A stretch of 64,000 nucleotides of DNA from Acanthacorydalis orientalis (lineage: Eukaryota; Arthropoda; Insecta; Megaloptera; Corydalidae): positions 36,804,208 to 36,868,207 of the forward strand of contig CM068314.1 of assembly GCA_034766995.1 (NCBI GenBank). The letters are read 5' to 3'. The notes under the pieces are model-generated. The model ran no database searches, was not told the DNA's origin, and worked only from the letters and a program-made list of their open reading frames with translations. The position numbers and the translations under genes are program-made. Positions 1-10,833 of this stretch are shown here, piece after piece. The stretch's first letter is position 1. Every line of letters begins with the position of its first letter.

Positions 1-240
1 TGCTACTGGACATTCATGACAAAAGTGTTATAGCTCTGAGCACCAAGCGCATTCTTCCACTGTTGACAAGCTAGCGGTTTCGTTTATGTTTGTTTACACT
101 TAACATAGGTATTTGGTTGGTATCCTTGTGTTCTGACCAAGAATCATCTCATCATATGATCGCATGACTGTGGTTTAACTTATCTACTTTCGTAAGACCT
201 TGCGTGGTTACTTAGTTGCTAATATTTTGTGTATTTTTTG
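1..240. other. moderate-GC edge segment
   Basis: Less AT-rich than what follows. The minus strand has a short cysteine-rich reading (ECAWCSEL, stop, HFCHECPVA), but it is too short and broken to call. It may be the end of an element or exon lying outside the window. Confidence 0.3.
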
Positions 241-922
241 AAGATACTTTAAACATTATTATTATAATGAAATGTTCGTAAGTATTTGTACAAATGACTT
301 ATTTTTGTACTTTTAAAATTATTTATTCAAAAATAAAATGAGAATAAAAATATTCGACTCAAAACTGCTCCAACGATTATACAATTATTAAAAAAGATTT
401 GAACAGAATAATAACTGTCATTATACAATTTAATGGTATAATTATGATTAACTAATTTTAGTTAATATCTTCATCGAAAAATTATCAACATAATTATTAA
501 TAACTATCTTAAAGAACATTTTTTTCATTCTATTTTACATACCGACTGTTTGTTCATATTTCATACTTGAAAAATGTAATAAATACAATAAAAATAATAT
601 AATTAACAAATATTTAGAGTTATAAATGTTTCATTATTACTATCTGATCTTTAAAATCAATTAATAATAAATAAAAATATGGTTTAATTACGACAATAAA
701 AAATATTCAATAGTTTTTTAACTGTAAGTTTCACTTGAAAAAAATACACATAATAAAACAATATTCTTTAGAATTTTTTTATCTTCATTTGCTTAAAAAA
801 CAACGAAAAATAACACTTAAAATGAAATTTAAAAATTAAAATTGAGATTAATTATAAATTTAATGTTAGTCAAAATTTATATAAATATTCTTAAAAAATT
901 ATTATTGAATAAATAATTAAAG

Positions 923-924
<2 letters not shown>
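241..924. other. AT-rich, nothing recognised
   Basis: No long frame, no repeat above chance and no RNA gene seen. Confidence 0.6.

Positions 925-970
<46 letters not shown>
925..970. repeat. (TA)n microsatellite, ~23 units
   Basis: Uninterrupted TA run forming the left border of the foldback element at 1020-1181. Confidence 0.98.
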
Positions 971-974
<4 letters not shown>

Positions 975-1019
975 TAAACCTATGATATCATCAATGCATT
1001 CTTCTAGTGGTTTTTGTTA

Positions 1020-1181
1020 TTTTAGAACATTTGAGTTTCTACCTTTTAGTTTTAGCACGTGTGACGCCTTGATAAAAAATTACATAATTATTATAGATGT
1101 GTAATAGTTACCTAAATTTACCTGAAGTTGTCACACGTGATGTAACTAGTAGCGGCAGGCAGAAACTCAAATGATCTTAAA
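1020..1181. mobile_element. foldback / MITE-like inverted repeat element
   Basis: Two imperfect inverted arms surround a ~64-base loop. CATTTGAGTTTCT at 1028-1040 is repeated as its reverse complement at 1161-1173, and CACGTGTGAC at 1056-1065 is matched by GTCACACGTG at 1130-1139. The segments between these blocks align with a 7-base length difference. Outside the arms the similarity fades (ttttaga against ttaaga). The whole block sits between a long (TA)n tract (925-970) and a shorter one (1203-1216), as expected for a TA-targeting DNA transposon derivative. It has no coding capacity. Each arm carries a CACGTG E-box palindrome, so a hairpin with a regulatory role is an alternative. Family unknown. 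Confidence 0.6.
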
Positions 1182-3148
1182 GGATGAAGATCACCTGAAC
1201 CTATATATATATATACACATTCATACATTCAAAATCGGAACCGATTTCATTTCCACATTATAACCGTTACTCATTATAACAATAACAATAAAATATTATA
1301 TTTAATTATTATTTGTTTCTTTACATATAATATGATTGTAAATTATATTATAAAGTGATATTTGTATTAAATAACAAATAAATTTGAAATTTAAACAAAT
1401 GTATGTGCATACCTAGAAACAATATAAACATACCCCTTCATTTAACATATAAAACCCTATGAAAGTTATTGTTAAAGTAATAATAATGATGTAGATAGAC
1501 ATGTAAAAACTTTTTGGATATACAAGAAGTTTATCTTCTTCTTGTTTCAAAAATGTGGTTTAATGCAAATTAGACAAAAGATAAAAGTATTAAAAAATAT
1601 CAAATTTGCTCGATATATCCATAACATGAACTGATGTACCTTTTTTAAAAAGAAATTGTGACAAAACTCTGAAAGTATTTCAATATTTATAATAAATATG
1701 TGTCATTCATGAAAATTACACATTCTTTTGTATGTAATATTTTAGAAAAATATGTTTGATGCAGTGCATTTTACACCTATAAAGGTATAAATAATGATTG
1801 TATGTGTGGAGGCGAGTATAATTTCTTGATTTAATTCAATGTATACCAAAGTTAGCTTTAAGACTGTCATATATTTTTATTATTATAACGCACGGCACAA
1901 ACATGAGTTTAACGTGTTATTTTATTATTACCTTTATAATTATTATAAATCACTTCAGGCGCAATAAAATACTAAAAATGCACAAACACACATTACGTTC
2001 ATAAAAACATTATTTCTTTATTATTATAACTCAGCATAAATTATAGTTTTACAGTGACGGGATACAAAATAGTAAAAATGTTATTCATTTATACAGCCAT
2101 TTGTAAAATGTTCATTGTATAAACCATACATGAACATAGAAATAAATTTTATGAGTCGTTTGTTTTTCATTAAATGGATACTTTTTGCAGCTGTGTCATA
2201 TGGTTATTAATTTTTGATTTATATCGTGTAATGTATATCTCAATATTTGTGTGTTTATAGTTCAAACATTATATTTTGTAATTACTATTTTTCACTTGTG
2301 CATTGTGTTTCGGTAAATAGTAATTTATATTTATAAATAGCATTTCAACTAATTCATTTTAAAGGGTTTAATGCACCAGTTAAATATTCTTACATTTGTT
2401 GTGTTGTAAACTGTGCAATGGTATTTTGTTTTCAAATTCAGAATATTAAAAAAATAAATTACAAAACATATTTCAATACAAGAATTATATTTAAATTTAA
2501 ATTTTAACGTAATAAAATATTCTTAATTTTACAAATTCAGCATCATATTCAATTTAATATACTTATTCACTTAATCGAATTTATAAAATAACATGGTAAT
2601 TATAAAATTACTATCAAAAATAATATTCGAATAGAAGATAAAAATATAAAATAATTTTATTACATAGACAACTAAGATCCCAATGTCACAAAGTAATATA
2701 TAGAACTAAGTATTAAATGTTGAAGTATAATAAAGGAAACTAGTAAATAGTTTGTAAAAATTATATTTCAAGAAAATTTTAGTTTAATAATCAAACAACA
2801 AACTTGAATGAAGCGTTTGGTTTTAACAAAACTTTCGTAAAGAAAAGAATACACTTAACACAAAATATTTAACTTCGAACAACATAAACGAAAGATAAAT
2901 TTCAATTAAGTTACAAAGTATTCTTGCTGCGAAACAAGCTAATCTAAAGTTAACGAAAAAAAACTCCACTTGACAAAACACACTTCCCAGATAGAAACAC
3001 ATAAATATCCAACAAGCAACGACTAGCACGTTGAAAGACTCACCGTATAGTATCTAGGGAACCTAACACTGGAAGAATATCAAGACTATATCAACGACAA
3101 TGTTCTAAAAACAAAACATGTACTAATTATATAGTTCCGTTTGTACAC

Positions 3149-3149
<1 letters not shown>

Positions 3150-3187
<38 letters not shown>
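3150..3187. repeat. (TA)n microsatellite, ~19 units
   Basis: Perfect TA run preceded by gtacacg, in otherwise featureless AT-rich DNA. Confidence 0.98.
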
Positions 3188-3191
<4 letters not shown>

Positions 3192-3926
3192 AGTTAATGA
3201 GTTATAAACGCTCATAAATTTTAAAAGACCCGTTAAATGAATTTGTAAGCAAGTTACTAATTTAACAAAACAGTTGAAACTAGTCAGTTAATTAAAATAA
3301 TTTATTTTTTTAGTATTTCCTATTTTAATTACAACCATATTTCTAGTACATTATTTTTTTTCGCTTTTTCTTCTTTATCAGATATATAGCTATTCGCCTT
3401 CAGACTTTACAAGAAAAATATTTTCCATTTTATAAATTTCTAAAATAAGACTATCAACAATGTCAGGATAATAAGACTCATCTAAATATTCTTTTATCTT
3501 AAACAACTAAGAAATTTTCATTTCTTGAAAAGATACAGAGAACTAAATATAATAAAGAAATGTAATAAAGAAATAATTTTTGTTAAAAAATTACAAACAT
3601 CTAAAATTTAACTAAAAAATGAACTTCTCGTTAAATGATCTTGTTTAATATTAAAATTATTTTATAATAATTTTTACATAAAATGAACTATTTCTCTAAT
3701 ATTTCAAAAGAGTATATTTTTTTAATAATTGTATATTGTACATTTAATAAATTACATTAAGAATGTACAAAAAATGCATTTGACTGTACAAATATGTATA
3801 TAATTTTATTTTTTTACATATGTAATCCGGAATAAAAATTATTTAAATCAAAGTTTCTCAGTTTGACTTATGAAAATAATCAATATACATTTTAGTTTCT
3901 TCTGAACTGCATACAATATAAAATGA

Positions 3927-3987
3927 ATATACAATATAATATTAAATATAAAAAAATACAATATACAATATAATATTAAATATAAAA
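3927..3987 (+). repeat. 34-bp-period direct repeat
   Basis: A 27-base AT-rich unit (starting atatacaatataatatt) at 3927-3953 is repeated at 3961-3987. It looks like a simple local duplication. Confidence 0.8.
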
Positions 3988-4400
3988 TGAAATGTGTTAG
4001 ACTTAAATACATTTTCTTTTTTGTCTCGTACAAGATTCTTTTGTTTTAATCCCTTTAACCGATCACCAATGTACGTTTGTATGTATGTGCCTATATACAT
4101 ACATATACACAAGTATGTATACCAATACTATAAAATATATGCGTGTAGGTGTAAGTAATTACATGAAAAAATAACTGTAGAAATGATATCATTAAATATT
4201 TTAATTAAATAACATATATTAGTTTAAATGTGTATTCAAAATAGTATTTTCTCTAGAAAAATATTTTGCAATTATTAATGGCTAAAGTTTTACTTTTTTT
4301 GAAACAAATAACTACAGTACAGTTCTCCAAGTGGTGGTACAGTAATTCAACATTGGAAATAATTTAGAGCGTAGGTGTTAGTTCATGGTTAAAATCAATA

Positions 4401-5093
4401 GCAGTGTTAATGTAAGAAACTGTAACTAAATGGTCTTACTGAATTAACGAACACTGTCCCCGAAGAATGGCCAACTACTACAGCTTTGACAACGATGGCT
4501 AACACAAACTGAAACACATGAGCCATAACTGGCCAGCAAGTTAACCGCAACAAACAAACAACAACAATACCGTGCGGTGTTGGCGTAGAAGTTTCGAAGG
4601 CAGATTTGGCATTCAGCGCCGGCAAACTTCATCATACAAGAAATCAGAGGAGTGCACGTCGCGGTTGTTACGCCGTCGAGTGCGAGAAGGCGGCAGTGGC
4701 GCGGCAGTAGGTAACGAAGAAGTTAATTCCGAAGTCCGACAAAGCCGCAAATTTACTACCGCTCTTCTTTGTTGGATCGCGCGTGAACTTGGATTGCGAA
4801 ACATACATTTCCGAGACATGCGGTGATAAATAAACTGCTGGCGGTGCTGCAAGCACTAGTAGTCAGAGACACGGGCGAGACGAAAACGGAATAAATGCGA
4901 AAGAAGGAAAAACGATTCGATTCGGTGGCTGTGTGTCAGGCTGGACGCTGAATGAGTATAGAGATTTCGGATTGTTCAGGAAAAAAGAGTGCGTTTAAAC
5001 GAGAAAAATCGATCGGAAGAAATAAATACGAATTGTGTTTCGTACGATCGACAGATAAAACGGAATCTTTTTAATTATTTTTTATTTGGTTAA

Positions 5094-5095
<2 letters not shown>
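4401..5095. other. higher-GC, CpG-containing island
   Basis: Noticeably richer in G+C and CpG than its flanks. Overlapping 60-84 codon frames on both strands (for example plus 4572-4826, rich in Arg and Ser) show no known domain, and their presence on both strands fits composition rather than coding. Candidate promoter, untranslated exon or conserved non-coding element. Confidence 0.45.

Positions 5096-5166
<71 letters not shown>
5096..5166. repeat. (TA)n microsatellite, ~35 units
   Basis: Perfect run immediately downstream of the 4.4-5.1 kb GC island; ends in a tatacaca transition. Confidence 0.98.
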
Positions 5167-5173
<7 letters not shown>

Positions 5174-5271
5174 CCATATATATGGAGCAAGTAAAAATGT
5201 ACGAAATTAAATTTATTATTATTTCTAGATGTAAAAACACGAATAAAAAGAAGATACTTTAATCAAATGAT

Positions 5272-5276
<5 letters not shown>

Positions 5277-5332
<56 letters not shown>
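5277..5332. repeat. (TA)n microsatellite, ~28 units
   Basis: Second long TA run, 110 bases after the previous one; the spacer has no recognised content. Confidence 0.98.
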
Positions 5333-5335
<3 letters not shown>

Positions 5336-5348
5336 TATATATACACAT

Positions 5349-5374
5349 ACATGTGTGTTTGCGCGCGCGTGTAC
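5349..5374. other. alternating purine-pyrimidine run (possible Z-DNA)
   Basis: A CATGTGTGTTT lead-in is followed by GCGCGCGCGTGTAC at 5361-5374, next to a long TA tract. Such alternation can adopt Z-DNA under negative supercoiling. Any biological role is inferred. Confidence 0.5.
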
Positions 5375-6106
5375 TATATTTATAAAATAATTATTAATTT
5401 ATATTTTTGAGTAGAGTGCATTAGTACGAATCATACATGTGTGAATAATTTTCGTTAATTCTACGCTAAAAATTACACAACAGTAATTTGAAATATGATG
5501 AAAATTGTTTTCGAAAACATGAACATTATTTTATTATTTATACGATACGGGCACAGTAACAAATCAGTGAGTAATAATTAAAATAAATTACCAATTTTCA
5601 GCACGTGAAATTGTAAACAACTATTGGATATTATTAAACTCAGTTATCGACAATCAATAAGTCATTAAAATCAACATGTGAAAGCTTTTGATGTATTAAT
5701 AAAAATGACAGATAATTGTTAATGAATTATGAATCAAAATAACTAATGGAACGATATATATTTTGAAAAGTGGAAAAGTATTCCATATTTAGTGAACGTA
5801 CATTTATACGAACAAAAACAGTCTTCTTGATACACTTCATTGACATTGATAGATTGTCTTTAATACAAACAGCCAAATATACACAAAAGTCTACCATTCA
5901 AATATTTGATGGAAAAAGCTTGCTTGCACTGACTTGTTTACATTCTTTACTTTTGTATTAATCTTACCAATACGTGTTTTGCTCATGATAGTTCATTCAA
6001 TAAGTAAATAATATGTTAAATTTTGTTTAAGAGATACCTATACAACTATAAATAACGCCAGTATAGTTGACAAATATCATGTTAACTTTTGCACACAAAC
6101 TAATAC

Positions 6107-6108
<2 letters not shown>

Positions 6109-6151
<43 letters not shown>

Positions 6152-6163
6152 TATATATATATA
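6109..6163. repeat. (TA)n with one interruption
   Basis: TA run broken by a single C at 6151. Confidence 0.98.
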
Positions 6164-6404
6164 ATTCTTGATAAATATATAATCTAACACTTAAACAAAG
6201 TAAGGTGAACCAAGGTATTATAAAAATAAACAATGTTTCAAACCGAACTATGATGGAATTCTTTTTATTTCTCAAAGAAATGTACAATAAAATTGTTTTA
6301 AATGAGGTCAATTATTAAAAAAAATGCACAAAATTAACATTGGCTTCCACACATCCAACGATTAAAAATTACCTAGAGTAAAAACAACATTTTTTTCAAT
6401 GCAT

Positions 6405-6405
<1 letters not shown>

Positions 6406-6436
<31 letters not shown>
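6406..6436. repeat. (TA)n, ~15 units, with purine-rich tail
   Basis: TA run followed by an imperfect GA/GATA-rich stretch to about 6470. Confidence 0.97.
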
Positions 6437-6438
<2 letters not shown>

Positions 6439-7150
6439 AAAGAGAGTGTGTGAAAGAGATAGATAGAGGGGAAGTAGATGTAAGTATTAAGTTAAACATT
6501 TACATAAAATTGCATTTAATACTTTTGAAGTTTTCAGATACTTAAGATAATCAAATATAATTCTTGTAGTGGAATAACTCATCTGAGAACATAAAATTAT
6601 ATTTGTTATTTTAAGATTAAAACCGTTCTTATACACAAATTATAAACTTTTATGAGATGAAAAAGAATGTTACTTTTTTATCTTTTTTTTTGAAAAAGAA
6701 ACAAATTGTGAAATTCTTTTTTGATAAATAGCTGAAAGTTTATAATCTTTGTAAAACATTACTTTTTATATTACTCTATTTTTTAGTGTTAACAGCATAT
6801 TTAAAATTAGAAAAATAAAAAATATATTTAACGTAATTATGAATTTTATATATAAAACATACATACATATATATATATATATACTTTTTTATAAAATAAA
6901 ATTAAAACGTGTTAACAGAAAACAAAGTTTCATTAAGTATGTTTGATAGAACACATCATATACTATCATTTAGTGTTACGGTATGCACAAAATTAGTGTC
7001 TTAAATACATATATCTTCAGGAATATCTCTGGAAACTTTCCTTGATACTATATCACTTCTATGGCGGATTCACTATTATTCACAAAAGGAACGTGCCAAA
7101 GTTTCAGGATTTACTGGCTGAAACTATACATATATATATGTTTATATCTG

Positions 7151-7202
7151 CGTTTTTGTGTGTATGTATGTGTGCATGTATGTGTGTGTGTATATATATA
7201 CA

Positions 7203-7250
<48 letters not shown>
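7151..7250. repeat. compound (TG/TA)n microsatellite
   Basis: TGTGTA-type repeats to 7190, then TA interrupted once by catatatg. Creates spurious Tyr-Ile and Cys-Val frames. Confidence 0.97.
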
Positions 7251-7251
<1 letters not shown>

Positions 7252-7689
7252 CTATTCTATTTTTAACATAATGTGTAATATATAATATATATTTAAAACA
7301 GAAAAATAAAGAAACGCACACAAAAAAATAAAAAAAAAAACTATATAGATGATTAAAGCAAAATTTACGACATTTTTTTATAAAAAATAACTCTACAAAT
7401 TCAATTTAATTTTTTGAAAACATCTCCAGAATATTTTATTATCAATTTGATGTAAGAAATAATTTATACTGAAAATTTCGCACCATACCATTACCAATTT
7501 CTTGACGGATTTTTTATTTTTAATAATTTAAACATTTGAGCAGTTCTCATATATTATTAAAAAAATTGAGATTATAATTATTTAAGATAATTTCTTATAA
7601 TTATACATTTTCGTGCACTTGCCTTCAAATAAATATATGCGAGACTTGATATGAAAGTAGTGGTTCTTAATTCTTATGCTATAATCAGA

Positions 7690-7795
7690 GTAATTTAAAA
7701 AAGTCGTGTGTGATATATAATCAACGAAAATCGAACCCTTATGTCAAAATGATTGATCATTTGATAACATCACACTTCCCTTTTTAAACCTGTTA
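7690..7795 (-). repeat. possible tRNA-derived SINE fragment
   Basis: On the minus strand this reads like a degenerate 3' half of a tRNA: GGTTCGATTTT (reverse complement of 7730-7740) matches 9 of 11 positions of the RNA polymerase III B box GGTTCGANTCC and lies ~40 bases after a segment resembling an anticodon arm (aaatgatcaatcattt, itself a 7-bp inverted repeat). No convincing A box, acceptor stem or CCA context was found, so it is not a functional tRNA gene. It may be a SINE remnant or chance. Confidence 0.3.
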
Positions 7796-7878
7796 TTTTT
7801 TATGGTATATATGTAAAAAAAACATGGTTTCTAAGGAGTTTCAAGAGTTAAAAAGTTTATAAATTGAATATATGCCTG

Positions 7879-7932
7879 CATACATACATACATACATACA
7901 TATACACACACACATACATACACACACATTTA

Positions 7933-7984
<52 letters not shown>
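7879..7984. repeat. compound (CATA)n(CA)n(TA)n
   Basis: Tetranucleotide CATA repeats grade into CA-rich sequence and then a TA run of ~24 units. Confidence 0.97.
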
Positions 7985-7987
<3 letters not shown>

Positions 7988-8143
7988 GAGTTCCGATAGT
8001 TTAGTTATTTAATTGTATCGTTATTATCTATAAGATATAATCGTGAGAGTTTCAGATTAAAGTAGTATAAAAATATATCCAAGTTTTATATAACAAACTA
8101 ATTCATTTAAAAAGTGGATTGGTTTTATACTTTCATACACGTT

Positions 8144-8145
<2 letters not shown>

Positions 8146-8192
<47 letters not shown>
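8146..8192. repeat. (TA)n, ~23 units
   Basis: Perfect run; the minus-strand frame across it is a repeat artefact. Confidence 0.98.
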
Positions 8193-8199
<7 letters not shown>

Positions 8200-8711
8200 T
8201 CCTTAAAGCACAACAACGGCGAATCCACAATTCAAAAGTGTTCAAGAGAGCACTTATAAAGATTCAATAATCGTCATAAATCAAGATAGTCATATTTGAC
8301 TTTATTTGTATTTCTTATCAACAGCATTACAATATATAAATGTATTAGTAATACAAATAATTTCTAATGATGTATAAAATGAAGAATGTCTTTTATAACT
8401 CACTTTAGAAAAAAATGAGAGCATGTCACCTTTTTGCTCCAAGAACATAATATGTTTAATACAGAGTATGTTATTGTTGATTTATGGAATAGTTTGTTGA
8501 TGAAAACAAAATTTTGATGTCATGTCGAACTATTAATTATATAGTTTAAACTATAGTGCAAAAAATAAAATTATGTTGAAGTAAAGAATACCACAATTCA
8601 TCTAGTGTTTAAAGAATTGTAACTCTCTATATACACTTAATGAAAATCGTGTAAAATATCAAGCACTTCGATAATAAAATTTATTAATTTTTATTGAAAC
8701 AGCTTGAAATC

Positions 8712-8713
<2 letters not shown>

Positions 8714-8769
<56 letters not shown>
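8714..8769. repeat. (TA)n, ~28 units
   Basis: Perfect TA run flanked by ordinary AT-rich DNA. Confidence 0.98.
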
Positions 8770-8771
<2 letters not shown>

Positions 8772-8917
8772 AACAGGAATTTGTGATAATATTAAAGTAA
8801 CTACATATAGGTAAACAATAAGAAAAAATAACATTTCACTAATTACATATTCATTAACTGTTCACGAGAAAAATAAACTAAAAAAAAATAAATTATCAGC
8901 CATAATAAATGTGTCTC

Positions 8918-8947
8918 ATGACCAGGTCATCTGTTATCTGATCAGAT
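8918..8947. other. two adjacent perfect palindromes
   Basis: ATGACCAGGTCAT (8918-8930, single-base centre) and ATCTGATCAGAT (8936-8947) lie five bases apart. The first contains a GGTCA nuclear-receptor-like half-site on each strand. Function unknown. Confidence 0.5.
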
Positions 8948-9150
8948 TTGTCCTGCTAGTTTATTAATTTAAGCGTTGGCTAGGCAAAATGGACACGCGA
9001 CTAAGGACACAGGAGTGGTCTTTACACCGTACTGATTAGTATCATTAGTACCATCCACTGACTTCCGGATAACATTGTTTCGGAAATTACGGTACATGTG
9101 TGCTACTGATAATACCAATATGTGCTTTTCAGGATGTGTTTACTTTATAG
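8948..9150. other. moderate-GC island
   Basis: Contains the dyad TTCCG...CGGAA around 9063-9085 and a splice-acceptor-like tgcttttcag near 9123-9132. No frame supports an exon. Confidence 0.3.
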
Positions 9151-9180
9151 ATAATGTCATTGAATATATTGATAGATTAT

Positions 9181-9182
<2 letters not shown>

Positions 9183-9216
<34 letters not shown>
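9183..9216. repeat. (TA)n, ~17 units
   Basis: Perfect run ending in a gtatgtc transition. Confidence 0.98.
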
Positions 9217-9222
<6 letters not shown>

Positions 9223-9701
9223 CAATCAATAAAATAAATTAATATTTAACACAATAAATGTAATTTTAAATAGTAGAGTACTCAACTAAATTTTAAATAA
9301 CAATCTAAATTATTAGAATTCGATCGGTTGTCAATTTTATTAGAAGACCCTATAATATAAATGTGTTAATACGAAATACAGTCATAAAAAAGAACATTTC
9401 ACGAGAATTGATTTCTTATGATGTTCGTGTTTATACTACAACTAAAAATAACAACGGAATAAAAATATATCAAATTAAATAAATGTAAAAATAAATAAAC
9501 ATCAAACTGAAATTGATTTAAGTGGAATAAAGTTATAAAATATATTTATTAAATAAATCGCCATGAACGTTATTTACTTTTATAGTATTATTTTTCGTAG
9601 AAAGCAATAAAACTTTCATTGAAAAAATAATGTTACGAAAACAAAAAAAAAAGTATATATAATTCTGTATAACACATTCAGAGAGAAAAATGTAAAATTT
9701 A

Positions 9702-9889
9702 ATGGTATATTTACGGTCTGAGAGTTATAACGACAAATTCAAAGACATAATATTAGAACTCTACGATTCGGAAGACAGTGGCACTTACACAGTAGCTGAC
9801 CCATAAAATAAGGCGCCTGTCGAGTCAACAAAGTGGTCCATACCGTCCAACGCTCTTCAACTATGCGTTCTTTAAGAAGTCCAACAAAC
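9702..9889 (+). other. exon-like stretch: Ig-like motif frame followed by 5' splice site
   Basis: A 34-codon frame from ATG 9702 to the stop at 9804-9806 contains DIILELYDSEDSGTYTVADP. The core L....EDSGTYTV is the usual F-strand motif of immunoglobulin I-set domains, and the next codons after the stop begin NKAP, recalling the NKAG that often follows. A GTAAGT 5' splice-site match lies at 9890-9895. The rest of an Ig domain (B-strand Cys, C-strand Trp) is not visible upstream, and the stop breaks the frame. It may be a pseudo-exon or coincidence. Confidence 0.18.
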
Positions 9890-10277
9890 GTAAGTTAAAC
9901 TTATAACGAATAAAAGCACACAAAAAATAAAGATACAAGATGTTGACTAAACAAAAAGAAGTTTTTCATATATAACAGAGAACACTTTCATTTGTATTTA
10001 CTGTAAAAGTCCGGTAAAGGGATATAAAAAAGTGCAACCTTGCTTAAGAAAAAAAAAACAAGGAAATGTGTAAACGAATCCACAAGAATAAATCTGCTCA
10101 TGTTCAACTAGATCTTCAGTTACATTGATCGAATATACAATTCAGTGGAGAACACAAAAACTGAACTGAAAATAGAAATGTATGATTCGTCTAGTTGTAT
10201 GTGGGTTCGATAGAGTAAGATATATTGAAACAGTTCTCTTTATTGAGATCAGTACGGGATCCGGCAACGACTGGTCA

Positions 10278-10381
10278 TATAAAAGCACGTTTTTGTTGAT
10301 GGAAGTTTTTTTTTGGAAGAATGGATGCGAAAGATAGGCGCGTTGGAAGACGGTTCAGAGTAAATAAATTGTAGGGTGAGT
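10278..10381 (+). promoter_or_regulatory. candidate core promoter and first exon (TATA box plus 5' splice site)
   Basis: TATAAAAG lies at 10278-10285 in an island with more G+C than its surroundings. A short frame starts at ATG 10321 (MDAKDRRVGRRFRVNKL, then stop). Ten bases later GTGAGT at 10376-10381 follows gtagg, a good metazoan 5' splice site. The order TATA, ~90 bases, donor would fit a short, mostly non-coding first exon. No downstream exon could be identified. The elements could co-occur by chance in AT-rich DNA. Confidence 0.25.
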
Positions 10382-10774
10382 GCTGACTATATTGGTGAAA
10401 TTATCGCTTGGGAGCTATGTTACAAGACCTTTATAAGACGTAGTTGTGAAGACATTTAAGTGTAACTTGAATATATTTCTGTTGCTTTTATTTTCATGTA
10501 AATTAAAACATTTTTATTTACAATAAAGCAAAACTAAAAACGAAATCAACATATAACAATATCATATTGTTTTCAAAAAAAAAAAACTTTATGAATAGTA
10601 AAATAAATACCAAAGCATAACGAAAGAGATATCACAAACTATCTAATAAATTTATTAGAACCTTTGTATTTATTCTTTTTGTAACATTTTAAACAATTAA
10701 AATAACGCTTTTAAATTAATATATAGCAGATATTTTCATTTATTATCCATAACATTCATATATAAATAGACAGT

Positions 10775-10832
<58 letters not shown>
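10775..10832. repeat. compound (CA)n(TA)n
   Basis: About 8 CA units pass directly into ~21 TA units. Confidence 0.98.

Positions 10833-10833
<1 letters not shown>

Larger units (their letters stand above)
1217..4400. other. AT-rich intergenic block
   Basis: Apart from the TA tract at 3150 and the direct repeat at 3927, nothing is supported. The 61-68 codon minus frames at 2823-3029 and 3848-4033 are hydrophobic, AT-driven and have no recognisable motif. Confidence 0.6.
5375..8900. other. AT-rich intergenic block
   Basis: Contains only microsatellites and the possible SINE fragment at 7.7 kb. The 63-codon plus frame at 5770-5961 has no recognised motif. Confidence 0.6.

Noticed and set aside
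1..120. Cysteine-rich minus-strand reading suggestive of a zinc knuckle
   Set aside because: Interrupted by a stop, very short, and spacing does not match CCHC or other standard zinc-binding patterns.
4572..4856. Overlapping 62-84 codon frames on both strands
   Set aside because: Frames on both strands over the same bases reflect fewer stops in GC-rich sequence; no domain or conserved motif is visible.
10195..10215. GGTTCGATAG as a tRNA B box
   Set aside because: No T-stem pairing, no A box upstream at the right distance and no acceptor stem.
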